Source: a virus
Virus record (IMG/VR): IMGVR_UViG_3300034521_000392
Span: 1-49,000 of that record
DNA length: 49,000 nucleotides
Direction: 5' to 3' (one strand)
The notes beneath the pieces are model-generated. The model worked only from the letters and a program-made list of their open reading frames with translations, did no database searches and was not told the origin of the DNA. Position numbers and translations under genes: made by a program. Below, in pieces: positions 1-9,260 of the stretch (position 1 is the first letter of the stretch; each line of letters opens with the position of its first letter).

Positions 1-468
1 ACGACCAGGAAGCTCAAGCCCGGCGGTCGTTCCCCATGTATCAGGGAGCCCTCGCTTACTGTTGAAGAGATCAATCATTCTCAACCACGACGGACCGGTG
101 AAAGTGGTGCCATCCGGGAGCTTCAACGTGATATTGCCTGAGTTGCTGAATACCTGCTGCCAGTTCTGTTTGTCATAATTCAGGCCCCGGAGTGCCTCAG
201 CACTCTGAGCCACCAGTGCCGCAGTGACCATATTCAATGCCACGCGGGGAACGGCTGACCAGGCGGCGCCTGATTGTGTGGGTCCGGTATAATTACTGAC
301 GAGCGTCAACGCTGTACCACTTTCCACGGACTTAACCGGGAGCGTATAGGGAACGCCGCCGACAGTAACAACAATGAAATCTCCGGCCGCCAGCTCTGTG
401 GTAAATGACGTTCCTGCCCCAGATACCAGAGCAGAGTTATTCGTCAGGGTTAAGGTTCCTGCTGACAT
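1..468 (-). CDS. Tail fibre protein, N-terminal part (cut by window edge)
   Basis: The reading frame opens at ATG 468 and stays open for 156 codons to base 1, so the C-terminus lies outside the window. A GAGGAAAAAC ribosome site precedes the start. The visible part begins MSAGTLTLTNNSALVSGAGT and has a short beta-rich head-like segment, then a region (LVAQSAEALRGLNYDKQNW) resembling the collar seen in phage side tail fibres. It is the last visible gene of the tail operon, directly after the host-specificity genes, where a receptor-binding fibre is expected. The fibre role rests on position and general sequence character; the receptor-binding tip is not visible. Confidence 0.6.
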   Translation of the reverse strand, partial: MSAGTLTLTNNSALVSGAGTSFTTELAAGDFIVVTVGGVPYTLPVKSVESGTALTLVSNYTGPTQSGAAWSAVPRVALNMVTAALVAQSAEALRGLNYDKQNWQQVFSNSGNITLKLPDGTTFTGPSWLRMIDLFNSKRGLPDTWGTTAGLELPGR

Positions 469-477
469 AGTTTTTCC

Positions 478-1422
478 TCAGTACATGTTCGGAAGAATGA
501 GAATCGGCATGGCGATATTCCTGTTACGGGTCATATCCCATGAGCCAGAGTTACGATCCGCAAATACTTTGTTGTAGGCTGACCTGACGCTACCGCCTGA
601 CATGACCACGCCTTTAGTTCTGATATTTCCCCATCCACCAATCATTCGTACCTGAACGCCGGTATAGACTATCTGGCAGAACCCGCCGCCAATATCCTGA
701 AAGGCATCAGTGATCTGGATTTGTCGGTCATACACAAAGGGGCGTTTCACCGTGGAGAACGTGACCTGGCCTGCGGCGTTGGTCATCGTGATACCGTCGC
801 CGCCGACAGGTGCGGTCTGATTGAATATCACCAGATCAATCGTCGCCGTTCCGGCCACATCGTCCCGCCCTGTGTAGGAAATATCGCGCACGATGATACT
901 GGTTCCATCAAATCCCACCGACACATTCGGGTTATCCCATTTGCCGAAAGGAATACCGGTGACCGGAAGCGCAGCGCTACCGTTTACCGTAATGCGCCCG
1001 GAATAAGCGCAGGTCATCAGCGCGGCCTGGTTGGATATGGCGGTAAAGTCAGTCGAGTTTGAAACCAGTAATCCTTCGTTGTAAGTCGCCGCAGGCAGCA
1101 ATTCCATAACGTAGCCTGACCAGTCAGGGACAATGCTTTTCCCCCCTATTGTCTCAGCCCCGATGATTACCCCGGAATCACCGTTTCGGGTGACACCCGT
1201 CATTATGGCCACGTCGAATTCAGCAAAGGAATAGATGTAGATGGGATTAGTTGGCACAACGATAGCCTGCGAACCGGGAACAAGCGGGGTATTGACCGGG
1301 TACTGCATGAACTGGGATGACCAGCCCGAGAACGATGTACAAAAACTGGGTGCTCGCAGCCCCGCAGTAATTGCCATCACCGGACGGCCATCGTTGTAAT
1401 CAATCAGAATCCCTTCCGGCAT
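478..1422 (-). CDS. Phage tail protein of unknown role, downstream of J
   Basis: A 314-residue protein starting MPEGILIDYNDGRP. I chose the ATG at 1422 because it overlaps the J-like stop codon (TAATG) and has GGGAGG eight bases upstream; an in-frame GTG nine bases earlier is possible. It is Gly, Thr and Ile rich with no signal peptide or transmembrane segment, as expected of a beta-rich structural protein. It resembles a conserved unknown family (I believe DUF6453, from memory) found after the J-like gene in enterobacterial prophages. Translational coupling to J and a ten-base gap to the fibre gene point to a tail-tip or fibre-attachment role, which is inference. Confidence 0.55.
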   Translation of the reverse strand: MPEGILIDYNDGRPVMAITAGLRAPSFCTSFSGWSSQFMQYPVNTPLVPGSQAIVVPTNPIYIYSFAEFDVAIMTGVTRNGDSGVIIGAETIGGKSIVPDWSGYVMELLPAATYNEGLLVSNSTDFTAISNQAALMTCAYSGRITVNGSAALPVTGIPFGKWDNPNVSVGFDGTSIIVRDISYTGRDDVAGTATIDLVIFNQTAPVGGDGITMTNAAGQVTFSTVKRPFVYDRQIQITDAFQDIGGGFCQIVYTGVQVRMIGGWGNIRTKGVVMSGGSVRSAYNKVFADRNSGSWDMTRNRNIAMPILILPNMY

Positions 1423-4400
1423 TATGACCACCTCCCGACGACAACCCGTCCACCACCAGGAAGATTAACTGTCACTCCGTTACCGTTGATAACAACTGTG
1501 TTATTGGTACCGTTAAATGAAAACTGGCCGCTGTTCGCATAAAACTGTCCATGAAATTCACAGTTCCCGTTTTTGTCGATATTCCACCCAGCCCCAGAAG
1601 GACCAGGGATGAAAGAGGTGGACCGGATATAGTTGCCAATCTTGGCATTGGTGATACTGCCATCCTGAATTAGTGCATCGCGGATAAATACTTGCCCGTT
1701 ATAGACAAAAAATGCAGCAGTGTAATTTCCCGGATCACTTCCGGAATAAATACCAAACTGATCAGCAGCAAAAACCACTGTGGATTTATAGCTGTTCCCC
1801 GATGGCTCAATCGACATACCGAACCCGGTGCTGTATTTCACTCCATTCCTGACAATGCCGAGATTAGTGACATAAGAAGCTTTTGCCGTTCCATCAATAT
1901 TTACTTCGGCGGTCAGTTTCTGGTTAACCGCAGCAGTCAAAGTGCCTTCTGGTCCGATTGACGCCTGAACATAACTGGACAGATCAGCGAGCCCCTGTTC
2001 GGCGGTAGCCACCGTGGTTTTTACGACAAGAATATCAGCACGTACCTCACCATATTGTTGATACTGATGCTCAACGGTGCCATGGTTCGCCAGCGCATTT
2101 TCCATAATGCCTTCCAGGTTCGTATCAACACCCTCCTGAACATTTTTAAACGCATCTGACTCTCGTATTTGCCCATCAATAAGATCTATCATTCCTGGAA
2201 TATCAGATGACGCCTGCCCGGATGCTTCAACAAATTCAGATACCCCGAAAGCATTCCTGGTGCGAACATAGACGTAATATGTTTTATCAGCCTGTAGACC
2301 ATGAAGGGTCCACTGGTTAGAGCGCCCAAGGAACTGAGTCTGGTCTTCAATGTCTGCGGGATTTTCTATCTGATTCAGCCCGGAATACCAGAATTCAAAC
2401 GAGGTGTCGGTCGTTGCCGTAATGCGCATAACAGGAACCAGGTCAGCAGAGAACAAGCCGGGCGTCCAGATAACACTGGATGGCGCAGGTGGTGCGCCGA
2501 TAACCATGCTGATTTGTGTCTCTGCGCCTTTCATCCCGTTTTCATTACGACCACGAACACCCAGCGTGTAGCTACCGGCATTCAGACCAAAAAACTCATA
2601 GCGGAACTGGTCTGTTTCGTACTGAGCTACCACTTTCCCATCAGCCGAGTAGACATAGAGTTCGAAAACAAGCTTTTTGGTAGTTGTTGCCGTCTCCCAT
2701 GTTGCAGTAACCTGTACAGTCTCAGAGTTGGTGTTGATGATGCGCAGGTTCTCCACGTTAGGTACGCGGTAACCGTTCAGCGTATCGCTTGGAACATCAA
2801 ACACAGCACCTTCATCAACAATGGCCTGTTTGTTCGGATCATGTTGCGATGCAGTGATGCTGTAGACTGAATTGTTATCCGTCTCGGCAATGCTCAGGAT
2901 GCGGAAGAGTCTGGTAGAAACGTTGCTGGTAGAAATGGCAAATACAGTACCGTCACGAACCCATGCTGGCGTTGTTTTCAACGTCACTATATTGTCGGCA
3001 ATACTGCCAATATCATACTTAACGAACTTACCGTCACTGCCCATGATCGACATGGTGTCGCCTTCTGATATTAGAGACGCATCAACCGCATCAACAGTAA
3101 TTTTGTTACCTGCATGCGACATAATGCGGCCACCAAGACGCGCACCAGCATAGTTGTTATCCATGATTTCAACGATGTCACCCGGCGTGAAGTGGATAGC
3201 ATCACGCGCCATCTGGAATGACAGTCTGCTGCTCTCGCGCTTCGCTGTTTCCAGCAGCCATTTTCCTGCTCGCCATGCCTGGCCTCGGGACGTACACCCA
3301 AATGCCTCAATGGTCGTTTCGTTATAGTTTCCACGTGCGATCATCTCATCGTCGGAAACATACTCTTTCACCTGCTCCCAGCCGTTATCCGGGTCAGTCC
3401 ATGACACAACAACGGCATTGTATTTCTCTGAACGCTTCACGGAGCTACGTTTGAACTCGCCATCAACTACGTTAGCATTTGTTATTGTCGCAATCGGGTC
3501 CTGTGGCGCATCAAGCATGACGGACAGGCGCATCCCGTCCCACAGCGCTATACCGCGAAACATGCTCGCTATCTTGTCAAGAATGTCACGCGCACTCGCC
3601 TGCTCGGTAATATAAGCATTCAGCGTCATTCTTGGTTCCTGACCGCCGTAGCCGTCATTAACAAGTTGATCGCAATACTGAGACAGAACATACAGCGCCC
3701 CGTCATCGACATCGATATACCCAGCTCGTTTCGCCAGCCCGAAACGGGTATTCTTCGCCAGTTCACGGAACAGCCACGCCGGGTTGTTAGTCCACGCTTT
3801 TTTGAATCCGCCAGTCCACAACCCCGAGTAAGTTCTGGCAATCGGATCGTAGTTGTCAGGAACATCCACAATCAGTCCGCGAAGATGGTATGTGCGACTA
3901 GGGGTGTCGGTGTACTGGTCTCGGTCAATAACCGCACCAGCGATAGCGGAGAACGGATAGTTCAGGTTATCGTCAGTGATCTCGCTGTAGCTGTTCCAGA
4001 TAGTGCCGTTTGACAGCAAATCACTGGTGCTGTCCGGCGTAATTCGACGCACACGGATATCGAACGGTTTTGTGTCAGGGGCATCAATCAGGTGCGCCTC
4101 AAGATACTCGCCGGAAATTTTACCTGGGCCGATAGTAACGTTTTTTTCGATAACCCATCCGGTTGAACCAGTTCGGGACTCGATGACCATAGTTACTGAG
4201 GTGTTCTTTTGGTTACCTTTGGTGTCCTGCTCGACCAACCCGGTTGTCCCAATATTAAAACGCACCCGGGTTACATCCTGGTCTGTAATGGTGCGCACCA
4301 GCGGTGTATCGTAGGTAACTTCAGTATTGACGATGGTTGTCGCTTCGATTGCAGAGAAACCATTGATTGGTAATTGATTTTCAGAGCCCGGTCGCCATGC

Positions 4401-4604
4401 AACGCTGATACCGTTAACACTAACGTTTCCGTTGGCGTCAGTAACCGGCGTTTTATTCAGCCTGAATGAAGACAAATGTGACTGATCAATCGGGCCGTAG
4501 ATTGGTCCTTCCGATATAAGGTCCAGCACCCGGTAAAATTGTTTTGATTTGAGGTTATCGTCAAGGAGAGTTGGGGTTGATGCTTTACCGCCACCTGAAG
4601 ACAT
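1422..4604 (-). CDS. J: Host-specificity / central tail-tip protein, lambda gpJ-like
   Basis: A 1060-residue protein, close to lambda gpJ (1132). It starts MSSGGGKASTPTLLDD. The first half is the hub domain typical of gpJ. Fibronectin-III-like segments follow around residues 600-780 (for example WTLHGLQADKTYYVYVRTRN). A DUF1983-type domain at about 850-1000 includes YSTGFGMSIEPSG and FVYNGQVFIRDALI, which closely match the C-terminal pattern of gpJ. In lambda this protein forms the tail spike and contacts the outer-membrane receptor. It follows the I-like gene by nine bases and its stop overlaps the next start. The C-terminal end, where receptor choice lies in lambda, differs from lambda. Confidence 0.93.
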   Translation of the reverse strand: MSSGGGKASTPTLLDDNLKSKQFYRVLDLISEGPIYGPIDQSHLSSFRLNKTPVTDANGNVSVNGISVAWRPGSENQLPINGFSAIEATTIVNTEVTYDTPLVRTITDQDVTRVRFNIGTTGLVEQDTKGNQKNTSVTMVIESRTGSTGWVIEKNVTIGPGKISGEYLEAHLIDAPDTKPFDIRVRRITPDSTSDLLSNGTIWNSYSEITDDNLNYPFSAIAGAVIDRDQYTDTPSRTYHLRGLIVDVPDNYDPIARTYSGLWTGGFKKAWTNNPAWLFRELAKNTRFGLAKRAGYIDVDDGALYVLSQYCDQLVNDGYGGQEPRMTLNAYITEQASARDILDKIASMFRGIALWDGMRLSVMLDAPQDPIATITNANVVDGEFKRSSVKRSEKYNAVVVSWTDPDNGWEQVKEYVSDDEMIARGNYNETTIEAFGCTSRGQAWRAGKWLLETAKRESSRLSFQMARDAIHFTPGDIVEIMDNNYAGARLGGRIMSHAGNKITVDAVDASLISEGDTMSIMGSDGKFVKYDIGSIADNIVTLKTTPAWVRDGTVFAISTSNVSTRLFRILSIAETDNNSVYSITASQHDPNKQAIVDEGAVFDVPSDTLNGYRVPNVENLRIINTNSETVQVTATWETATTTKKLVFELYVYSADGKVVAQYETDQFRYEFFGLNAGSYTLGVRGRNENGMKGAETQISMVIGAPPAPSSVIWTPGLFSADLVPVMRITATTDTSFEFWYSGLNQIENPADIEDQTQFLGRSNQWTLHGLQADKTYYVYVRTRNAFGVSEFVEASGQASSDIPGMIDLIDGQIRESDAFKNVQEGVDTNLEGIMENALANHGTVEHQYQQYGEVRADILVVKTTVATAEQGLADLSSYVQASIGPEGTLTAAVNQKLTAEVNIDGTAKASYVTNLGIVRNGVKYSTGFGMSIEPSGNSYKSTVVFAADQFGIYSGSDPGNYTAAFFVYNGQVFIRDALIQDGSITNAKIGNYIRSTSFIPGPSGAGWNIDKNGNCEFHGQFYANSGQFSFNGTNNTVVINGNGVTVNLPGGGRVVVGRWS

Positions 4605-4613
4605 AGCGCCACC

Positions 4614-5156
4614 TTAGCTAATTGATTCTGTCCAGTTCTGGTTGTTGCTTGTGTCAATACCGAGAGAAATGACGTTCGAGCCGACTTCCATTTCCCCGAG
4701 AAGAATTGGAACCGGTCGCCCCTGACCTACCCTGTTTTCTGCACTGGTAAATGAATTGTTCGTTAATGTATTTGTTTCCGCCGCTTCTGCCGACGTTTTC
4801 GTTTTCATGTTACGGGCCATATAAATAGAGTACGCAACAGACGCAGCGGCGATGACCAGGGTGGCAACAAGGGCAAAAGTTCCCGAAATAGCCCCCTCAA
4901 TTACCGGCACAAACAACACTGTGGAACCGTCTTTAAGGTTTCTGTCCATATGCCACTGGACGGAATCTCCTGTCACCTCATCACCAGCGACACGCATCCT
5001 GATACGGGAACTAAGAAATGCTTTTTTAAATTCGTGATTCTGGGAAAGGAGTAACCGTAATCCCTGCGCTGGCGTATCAACGTTCAGAGGGACCTGGCGG
5101 TAAAATCGGCGTAAATTGCCAGCAAATTTAAAGATGAGCACTGTTCGTGTCTCCAT
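4614..5156 (-). CDS. I: Tail assembly protein I-like
   Basis: A 180-residue protein. The N-terminus (VLIFKFAGNLRRFYRQVPLN, then TPAQGLRLLLSQ) matches the ubiquitin-like start of lambda tail assembly protein I, which acts in building the tail tip. Residues about 90-115 are hydrophobic and small-residue rich (GTFALVATLVIAAASVAYSI), a feature of this family. It overlaps the K-like gene by 73 bases in another frame, the same arrangement as K and I in lambda. The C-terminal part ends near a GRPVPILLGEMEVGSNVI motif typical of the family. It is shorter than lambda I (223). Confidence 0.88.
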   Translation of the reverse strand: METRTVLIFKFAGNLRRFYRQVPLNVDTPAQGLRLLLSQNHEFKKAFLSSRIRMRVAGDEVTGDSVQWHMDRNLKDGSTVLFVPVIEGAISGTFALVATLVIAAASVAYSIYMARNMKTKTSAEAAETNTLTNNSFTSAENRVGQGRPVPILLGEMEVGSNVISLGIDTSNNQNWTESIS

Positions 5157-5803
5157 ATGGAATGCATCTGCTTAACGTATGCCGGACGCATAGTCTCTCT
5201 CCGGCTCAGGTGTCCAGCGTGGTCGTGGTGAAGCACCATATTGTCTTCGAGGAGAATCATTGCGTGGCAAGGGTCAGCGCCGGGGAATGGTTGTCTGATG
5301 ATGACGTCACCAGGCAGGGCTTCTCCCGGTGATACCTGGTGAAAGCCATTGAGCGGCATGTTTTTCAGGTAGAGGTTTTCACCACGTAACCACCAACCAT
5401 TCGCACGTTCAAAGTTCGGCAGGCTAATACCACACAAATGATATGCGTCCCTGAACAATGTGTAGCAGTCCATAACACCATGCTCGAACCTGCGCCCCAG
5501 CAGGAATGGCACTGGCCTGTATTTGCGAATCCTACCACCGCACGCAAGCCACCACGGAAGCCCTGTAATCCCTTGCATCTGGCGATCAGCACCAGAAAGG
5601 AACGGTACGTTTTGTGGGTGCGAGTGGAACACCGCCACTACATCTCCCGCTTCCTCGGCTTTCAGCCAGTCATCATCGCTGATGCGGAAATGCTTGCCCG
5701 GTTCGGGATGCTCATTCCTGCAGCGGAACAACCGATCGCCATCAAGGATTAAGCCGCACACCTCATCCTGCGACGATGCCGCATATTCGAGTAACTCTTG
5801 CAT
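5084..5803 (-). CDS. K: Tail-tip peptidase K-like: JAMM plus NlpC/P60 domains
   Basis: A 239-residue protein with two domains. The first is a Mov34/JAMM metal peptidase with Glu14 and a complete H60-x-H62-x7-S70-x2-D73 signature. The second is an NlpC/P60 cysteine peptidase with candidate Cys113 (HGVMDCYTLF), His180 (DPCHAMIL) and a His-rich third site near 192-194. In lambda K this pairing is needed for tail-tip assembly and probably local cell-wall cleavage at DNA entry. The start overlaps the L stop (TGATG) and the end overlaps I, so the three genes are translationally coupled. All catalytic residues look intact. Confidence 0.92.
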   Translation of the reverse strand: MQELLEYAASSQDEVCGLILDGDRLFRCRNEHPEPGKHFRISDDDWLKAEEAGDVVAVFHSHPQNVPFLSGADRQMQGITGLPWWLACGGRIRKYRPVPFLLGRRFEHGVMDCYTLFRDAYHLCGISLPNFERANGWWLRGENLYLKNMPLNGFHQVSPGEALPGDVIIRQPFPGADPCHAMILLEDNMVLHHDHAGHLSRRETMRPAYVKQMHSIWRHEQCSSLNLLAIYADFTARSL

Positions 5804-6507
5804 CAGGAAACCTTCTGAGAGCCGGGGAAACTACTGATTGGCATTGGTTCCGGTCGCGGATAACGGAAGCGGCAGCCGCTACGGCGGTGAGAGCACTTGT
5901 CTTTCGCCGGGTCCGTGGTTGGATTGTCGCGCTCATCTGCAACAGGAGGCCCGTCATATCCACACCCGACGCCGCGATACTGCCACTGGCACACGTCTGC
6001 CAGAATAGTGCGAGCCGGGATAATGGCGTTATCGCAGTCAATCGGTGTCGCCAGCGTGTAGGTCACCTGTTCGAACGTCTCTTCCGTCATTTCTTCAACG
6101 ACGTAGCGGGAAACTGCTTCCTGAGTTGGATCGGCATCAGGGTTACCGTTCGGGAAATTCACCGCATCCAGGTACTTAACCGGCACCTGACGCCTGGTGA
6201 TAACCACGCCAAGCATGTCATCAAAGTCATGGTTGATACCCGTCAATAAGCCGGTAACGTTCGCCACCGCCATTGACGGGCGGGCATATGTTCCTTCGTT
6301 CTTTGACTCGAATCCTTCCACTGCTATCGGGTACGCCTGATACTGGTTACCTTTCCAGATAACGTTCCCGTAATAGCCATTTGTGCCAGAATGGAACCGG
6401 ATAAGGTCACCACCAAAGGGTTGCAGGTCAGCTTCGAACAAATCGATGAATGCGCCAACTCCGGCGTCTACACTGTCGATAATTAAATTTGCAGGTATGT
6501 CGCGCAC
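5803..6507 (-). CDS. L: Minor tail protein L-like, iron-sulphur cluster type
   Basis: A 234-residue protein of the lambda gpL family. The N-terminal domain includes GYYGNVIWKGNQYQAYPI, and the C-terminal domain keeps four cysteines at residues 173, 182, 205 and 212 (VCQW, GCGY, KCSH, GCRF). These are the spacings of the cysteines reported to bind a [4Fe-4S] cluster in lambda gpL, so cluster binding is expected. The protein sits between the tail tube and the J hub. It lies just after an intrinsic terminator, so transcription of L and all later tail genes probably depends on Q antitermination or partial read-through. Confidence 0.92.
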   Translation of the reverse strand: MRDIPANLIIDSVDAGVGAFIDLFEADLQPFGGDLIRFHSGTNGYYGNVIWKGNQYQAYPIAVEGFESKNEGTYARPSMAVANVTGLLTGINHDFDDMLGVVITRRQVPVKYLDAVNFPNGNPDADPTQEAVSRYVVEEMTEETFEQVTYTLATPIDCDNAIIPARTILADVCQWQYRGVGCGYDGPPVADERDNPTTDPAKDKCSHRRSGCRFRYPRPEPMPISSFPGSQKVS

Positions 6508-6521
6508 GGCAAACTCCCATT

Positions 6522-6545
6522 AAAAAAGCCACCCGGAGGTGGCTT
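6522..6545 (-). terminator. Intrinsic terminator between M and L genes
   Basis: Read on the minus strand: GCCACC, loop TCCG, GGTGGC, then six T. It overlaps the last bases of the M-like stop codon and lies just before the L-like start. A strong terminator inside the tail operon fits a Q-antiterminated late transcript. Confidence 0.85.
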
Positions 6546-6891
6546 ATCGTGGCACTTGTTCAAACGTGGCCGTTAGTTCAAACAGCGGCCCGGTCTTTGT
6601 CATATTCCAGGAGCGGCAGACAAAAAGCTTCTGTACCCCCGTATCGGATGGCGTCCAGTAGAACGCCTCTACTGCCATTCGAGCCTTGAGAAATGTCTCA
6701 GCATCCTTCGCTGGATTGCTACGGCACGCCCCGCTGACGCCGCGAAAGGTGAGCGAGTATTTATCCATTAACGGGTTGATACCCTTCACCTGTCGCTGCT
6801 CGTAGCCGTCACCGAGCTTAACAACGGCTACGTTTGGGGTACGTTCAACCTGATAAGCTCGCTGCGGTGTCCATGTGAATGTTTCTGGCAC
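6544..6891 (-). CDS. M: Minor tail protein M-like
   Basis: A 115-residue protein, about the length of lambda gpM (109). It begins MPETFTWTPQ and carries VVKLGDGYEQRQVKGINP and FYWTPSDTGVQKLFVCRSW, the conserved core of the phage minor tail protein M family. In lambda gpM is one of the few proteins linking the tape-measure/initiator complex to the tail tube. The start codon lies two bases after the tape-measure stop. The product acts in the virion, not in the cell. Assignment is firm by both sequence and order (H-M-L-K-I-J). Confidence 0.9.
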   Translation of the reverse strand: MPETFTWTPQRAYQVERTPNVAVVKLGDGYEQRQVKGINPLMDKYSLTFRGVSGACRSNPAKDAETFLKARMAVEAFYWTPSDTGVQKLFVCRSWNMTKTGPLFELTATFEQVPR

Positions 6892-6893
6892 GA

Positions 6894-9203
6894 TTACCTC
6901 CGTAGTAACCCGTTCGGACGTTGCTGGTCGCGGATGGTGTTCAGGCTCACCTGCTTCATCATCTGCGTCATCTTAGCCATCGTTGCATCATCTATTCCGC
7001 CAGTGGTGTTGATTTCGAAGGTGATGTGCTGCACCACTCCACCGCCACCTCCAACCTTATCAGCAGGAATGATCTTTCCTGACTGGTTCGGGATGAATGC
7101 CTGCTGCCCACCTGCTGTCTGGAAGATTTCAGAGCGTCCATCCTCGTTGACACGATAGGCGTTACCAGCAGAAACCGTACCGCCGTAGCGACGACCGCCA
7201 CTCATGGTGACACTTGCAATATTCGAAAGCAGGGAAGCACCGGCCGAGGCGATGGCTGCGTAGTTCGCCATTTTTTGTGCTGGCGTAAGAGCAGTCGGAT
7301 CCGCCATGGCCTGCATAATCGCCGTGTTAAGGCTCAGGGTTGATTGCGCTATCGCGAATGCTTTTGCAGCAGCGAACATGGCAACATATGCACCACTGCT
7401 CTTTCCAGACGTGTTTTCGATAATTGACGCCAGGCTGTCAAAGCCCTGCGATGCCGAGCCGAGAATGGAACCTATCGCCTCAGTTTGTGCATTGGCCTCA
7501 TCTACAGCAATTTTCCTCCTGGCGTTTGCTGCCTGCTCCTGAATGGCCGTCTTGGCATCTTCGTATTGCTGGACGCTCAAAACACCCATTTGCTGGTACT
7601 GTTGCAGTGCCGCCAGCTTCTGCTGCTCCTGGAGCGCTATTTGAGCCGTCGGGTCTTGCACAGCGCCGGTAACAGCGTCAGGGGTGGTTTTGTTGGCGGC
7701 AATCTCCTGATCGGTAAAGCGCTTAGCCTGCTCGGCCTGAGCGCGGTTCTTAATGGCCGTTGTCACTTCCCATATGGCTTTTGCCTGCTCTTTGGCCTGA
7801 GCTATCTGTTCATTGGTCGCCTTGCTGCCTAACGCCATTACAGCATCATACTGAGCCAGTTCCAGTGAACCATCGGCATACCCAGTGTTCAGGCGAGCCA
7901 GTGCATTGCTTTGTCTCTCTAGGGCTTGTTTAGCCGCATCAACAGATGATGAGTGTCTGGAGCTTGCTTTTGCTGCCTTATCTCGTTTTTCTTTTTCTTC
8001 TTCCAGCTGAGCATTTATTCTTGACGCCGCAATAAGTTGATCTTTTTGTTCGCGAGTCAGGTCTTGTTGCTCAATCCCGTATTCAATGGCCGCCTGCTTG
8101 CCTTTGGTTAGAGCTATTCTCTGCGCCTCAAGTTGCTTGCTAATTCCATCAAAATTAGCCTGTTGCGCCTCTGTTTTTAGCTCATTTAGCGTTCTCTTTA
8201 GTGCCTCGCCATTATCATGTGCCTGTTGCATTGCGGCAGCAGCATCGAGAATTCTTTTTTCAAGGTTTGATATGGCGTCTGCGCCATCCTGCGTCGATGG
8301 CTTAAGAGCCCTCATGTAATCAACAAGAGAACTTACCGCTTGTGGGGATGGATTTTTAGCAAGCTCAGTTAGCCTTTTACCCAAGCCAAAAGCTGCATCA
8401 TCAGAAATATCAAACTGACTGGACAGCATAGCAACCGTGTTAACCAACGTCATGGTCGAGGAATTAAATGCTGGGCCTAGTGACGTTGCTTGCTTAATGG
8501 CGTCATTGAAATTACTGGCGCTAATCTCCATTAGATCCATGGCACCGCCAAATGCTTTAACATTCGCGACGCCGCCATTCAAACTTCTCCACCAAGATGA
8601 TTGCTCATCAATTATATTTGTTATTGCCTTGCCAGCGTCCCTGACCGCTATTTCATACTGTTGAATTGCGTTATCTCTTAACTGAGAAGCAAGTGTGGCG
8701 TTAGTCGCTGCCAGTCTGGCATAGTCATTAGAAAGCGCAGCCACCCCTTGACTGTTAATAACGACTACTTTGTTGAGCGTCTCCGCTGCTGTCTTTAACT
8801 GCTCCATCTCATCTTTTGTTGATCCTAACGCAGCGGACAGAGAACCAATCAAAACAGACCCTAGCGCAATAACGGCACCAAAAACAGCACCTCCTGGGCC
8901 AAACGCCCCAGCAAGCTGAGATCCCTGCTGACTAAAGGCTACCAGCGCAGACTGTCCACCCTGCACCTGTACAATGAAGTCCTGAATCTGATAACCAGCC
9001 TGTTGCATACCAGATCTCAATCCACCAGATACCGCGCCAGCAGTTTTCGTTACTGTTGTGTTTAGCTTTTCGGCTGACCTATCTGCCTTTTTAAAGCTAG
9101 ACTCCATGTTGTCGGTAATGCGATCGACTTGCTTATTTGCTTTCAACAGCTGGTCTGTTTCAGCTTTTATGATTATTTCAATTTCACCAACCGTTGTAGC
9201 CAT
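6894..9203 (-). CDS. H: Tail tape measure protein
   Basis: I chose ATG 9203 (MATTVGEIEIIIKAETDQL; 769 residues) because GGAG lies eight bases upstream; longer in-frame starts fall inside the preceding terminator. The protein is mostly helical with long Gln/Ala-rich coiled coil (about 330-520). It has hydrophobic stretches near 105-130 (GAVFGAVIALGSVLIGSLSA) and 600-680, and a C-terminal HITFEINTTGG segment seen in lambda-type tape measures. It sets tail length and is ejected at infection. At 769 residues it predicts a tail slightly shorter than lambda's (853). An accessory block separates it from its usual upstream chaperone gene. Confidence 0.93.
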   Translation of the reverse strand: MATTVGEIEIIIKAETDQLLKANKQVDRITDNMESSFKKADRSAEKLNTTVTKTAGAVSGGLRSGMQQAGYQIQDFIVQVQGGQSALVAFSQQGSQLAGAFGPGGAVFGAVIALGSVLIGSLSAALGSTKDEMEQLKTAAETLNKVVVINSQGVAALSNDYARLAATNATLASQLRDNAIQQYEIAVRDAGKAITNIIDEQSSWWRSLNGGVANVKAFGGAMDLMEISASNFNDAIKQATSLGPAFNSSTMTLVNTVAMLSSQFDISDDAAFGLGKRLTELAKNPSPQAVSSLVDYMRALKPSTQDGADAISNLEKRILDAAAAMQQAHDNGEALKRTLNELKTEAQQANFDGISKQLEAQRIALTKGKQAAIEYGIEQQDLTREQKDQLIAASRINAQLEEEKEKRDKAAKASSRHSSSVDAAKQALERQSNALARLNTGYADGSLELAQYDAVMALGSKATNEQIAQAKEQAKAIWEVTTAIKNRAQAEQAKRFTDQEIAANKTTPDAVTGAVQDPTAQIALQEQQKLAALQQYQQMGVLSVQQYEDAKTAIQEQAANARRKIAVDEANAQTEAIGSILGSASQGFDSLASIIENTSGKSSGAYVAMFAAAKAFAIAQSTLSLNTAIMQAMADPTALTPAQKMANYAAIASAGASLLSNIASVTMSGGRRYGGTVSAGNAYRVNEDGRSEIFQTAGGQQAFIPNQSGKIIPADKVGGGGGVVQHITFEINTTGGIDDATMAKMTQMMKQVSLNTIRDQQRPNGLLRR

Positions 9204-9221
9204 AATATTTTCTCCAGACAT

Positions 9222-9245
9222 AAAAAAACCGGCCAATGGCCGGTC
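9222..9245 (-). terminator. Intrinsic terminator after the lipoprotein gene
   Basis: On the minus strand ACCGGCCATTGGCCGGT is a near-perfect palindrome followed by seven T. It closes the accessory block (lipoprotein and upstream gene) just before the tape-measure start, so the block may be a separate unit silent to the tail operon. Confidence 0.88.
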
Positions 9246-9260
9246 ATTTACAATGCATCT

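Noticed and set aside
2301-2870. 189-codon plus-strand frame opposite the J-like gene
   Set aside because: Antisense to a well-supported tail-tip gene, with no ribosome site and cysteine-rich random composition.
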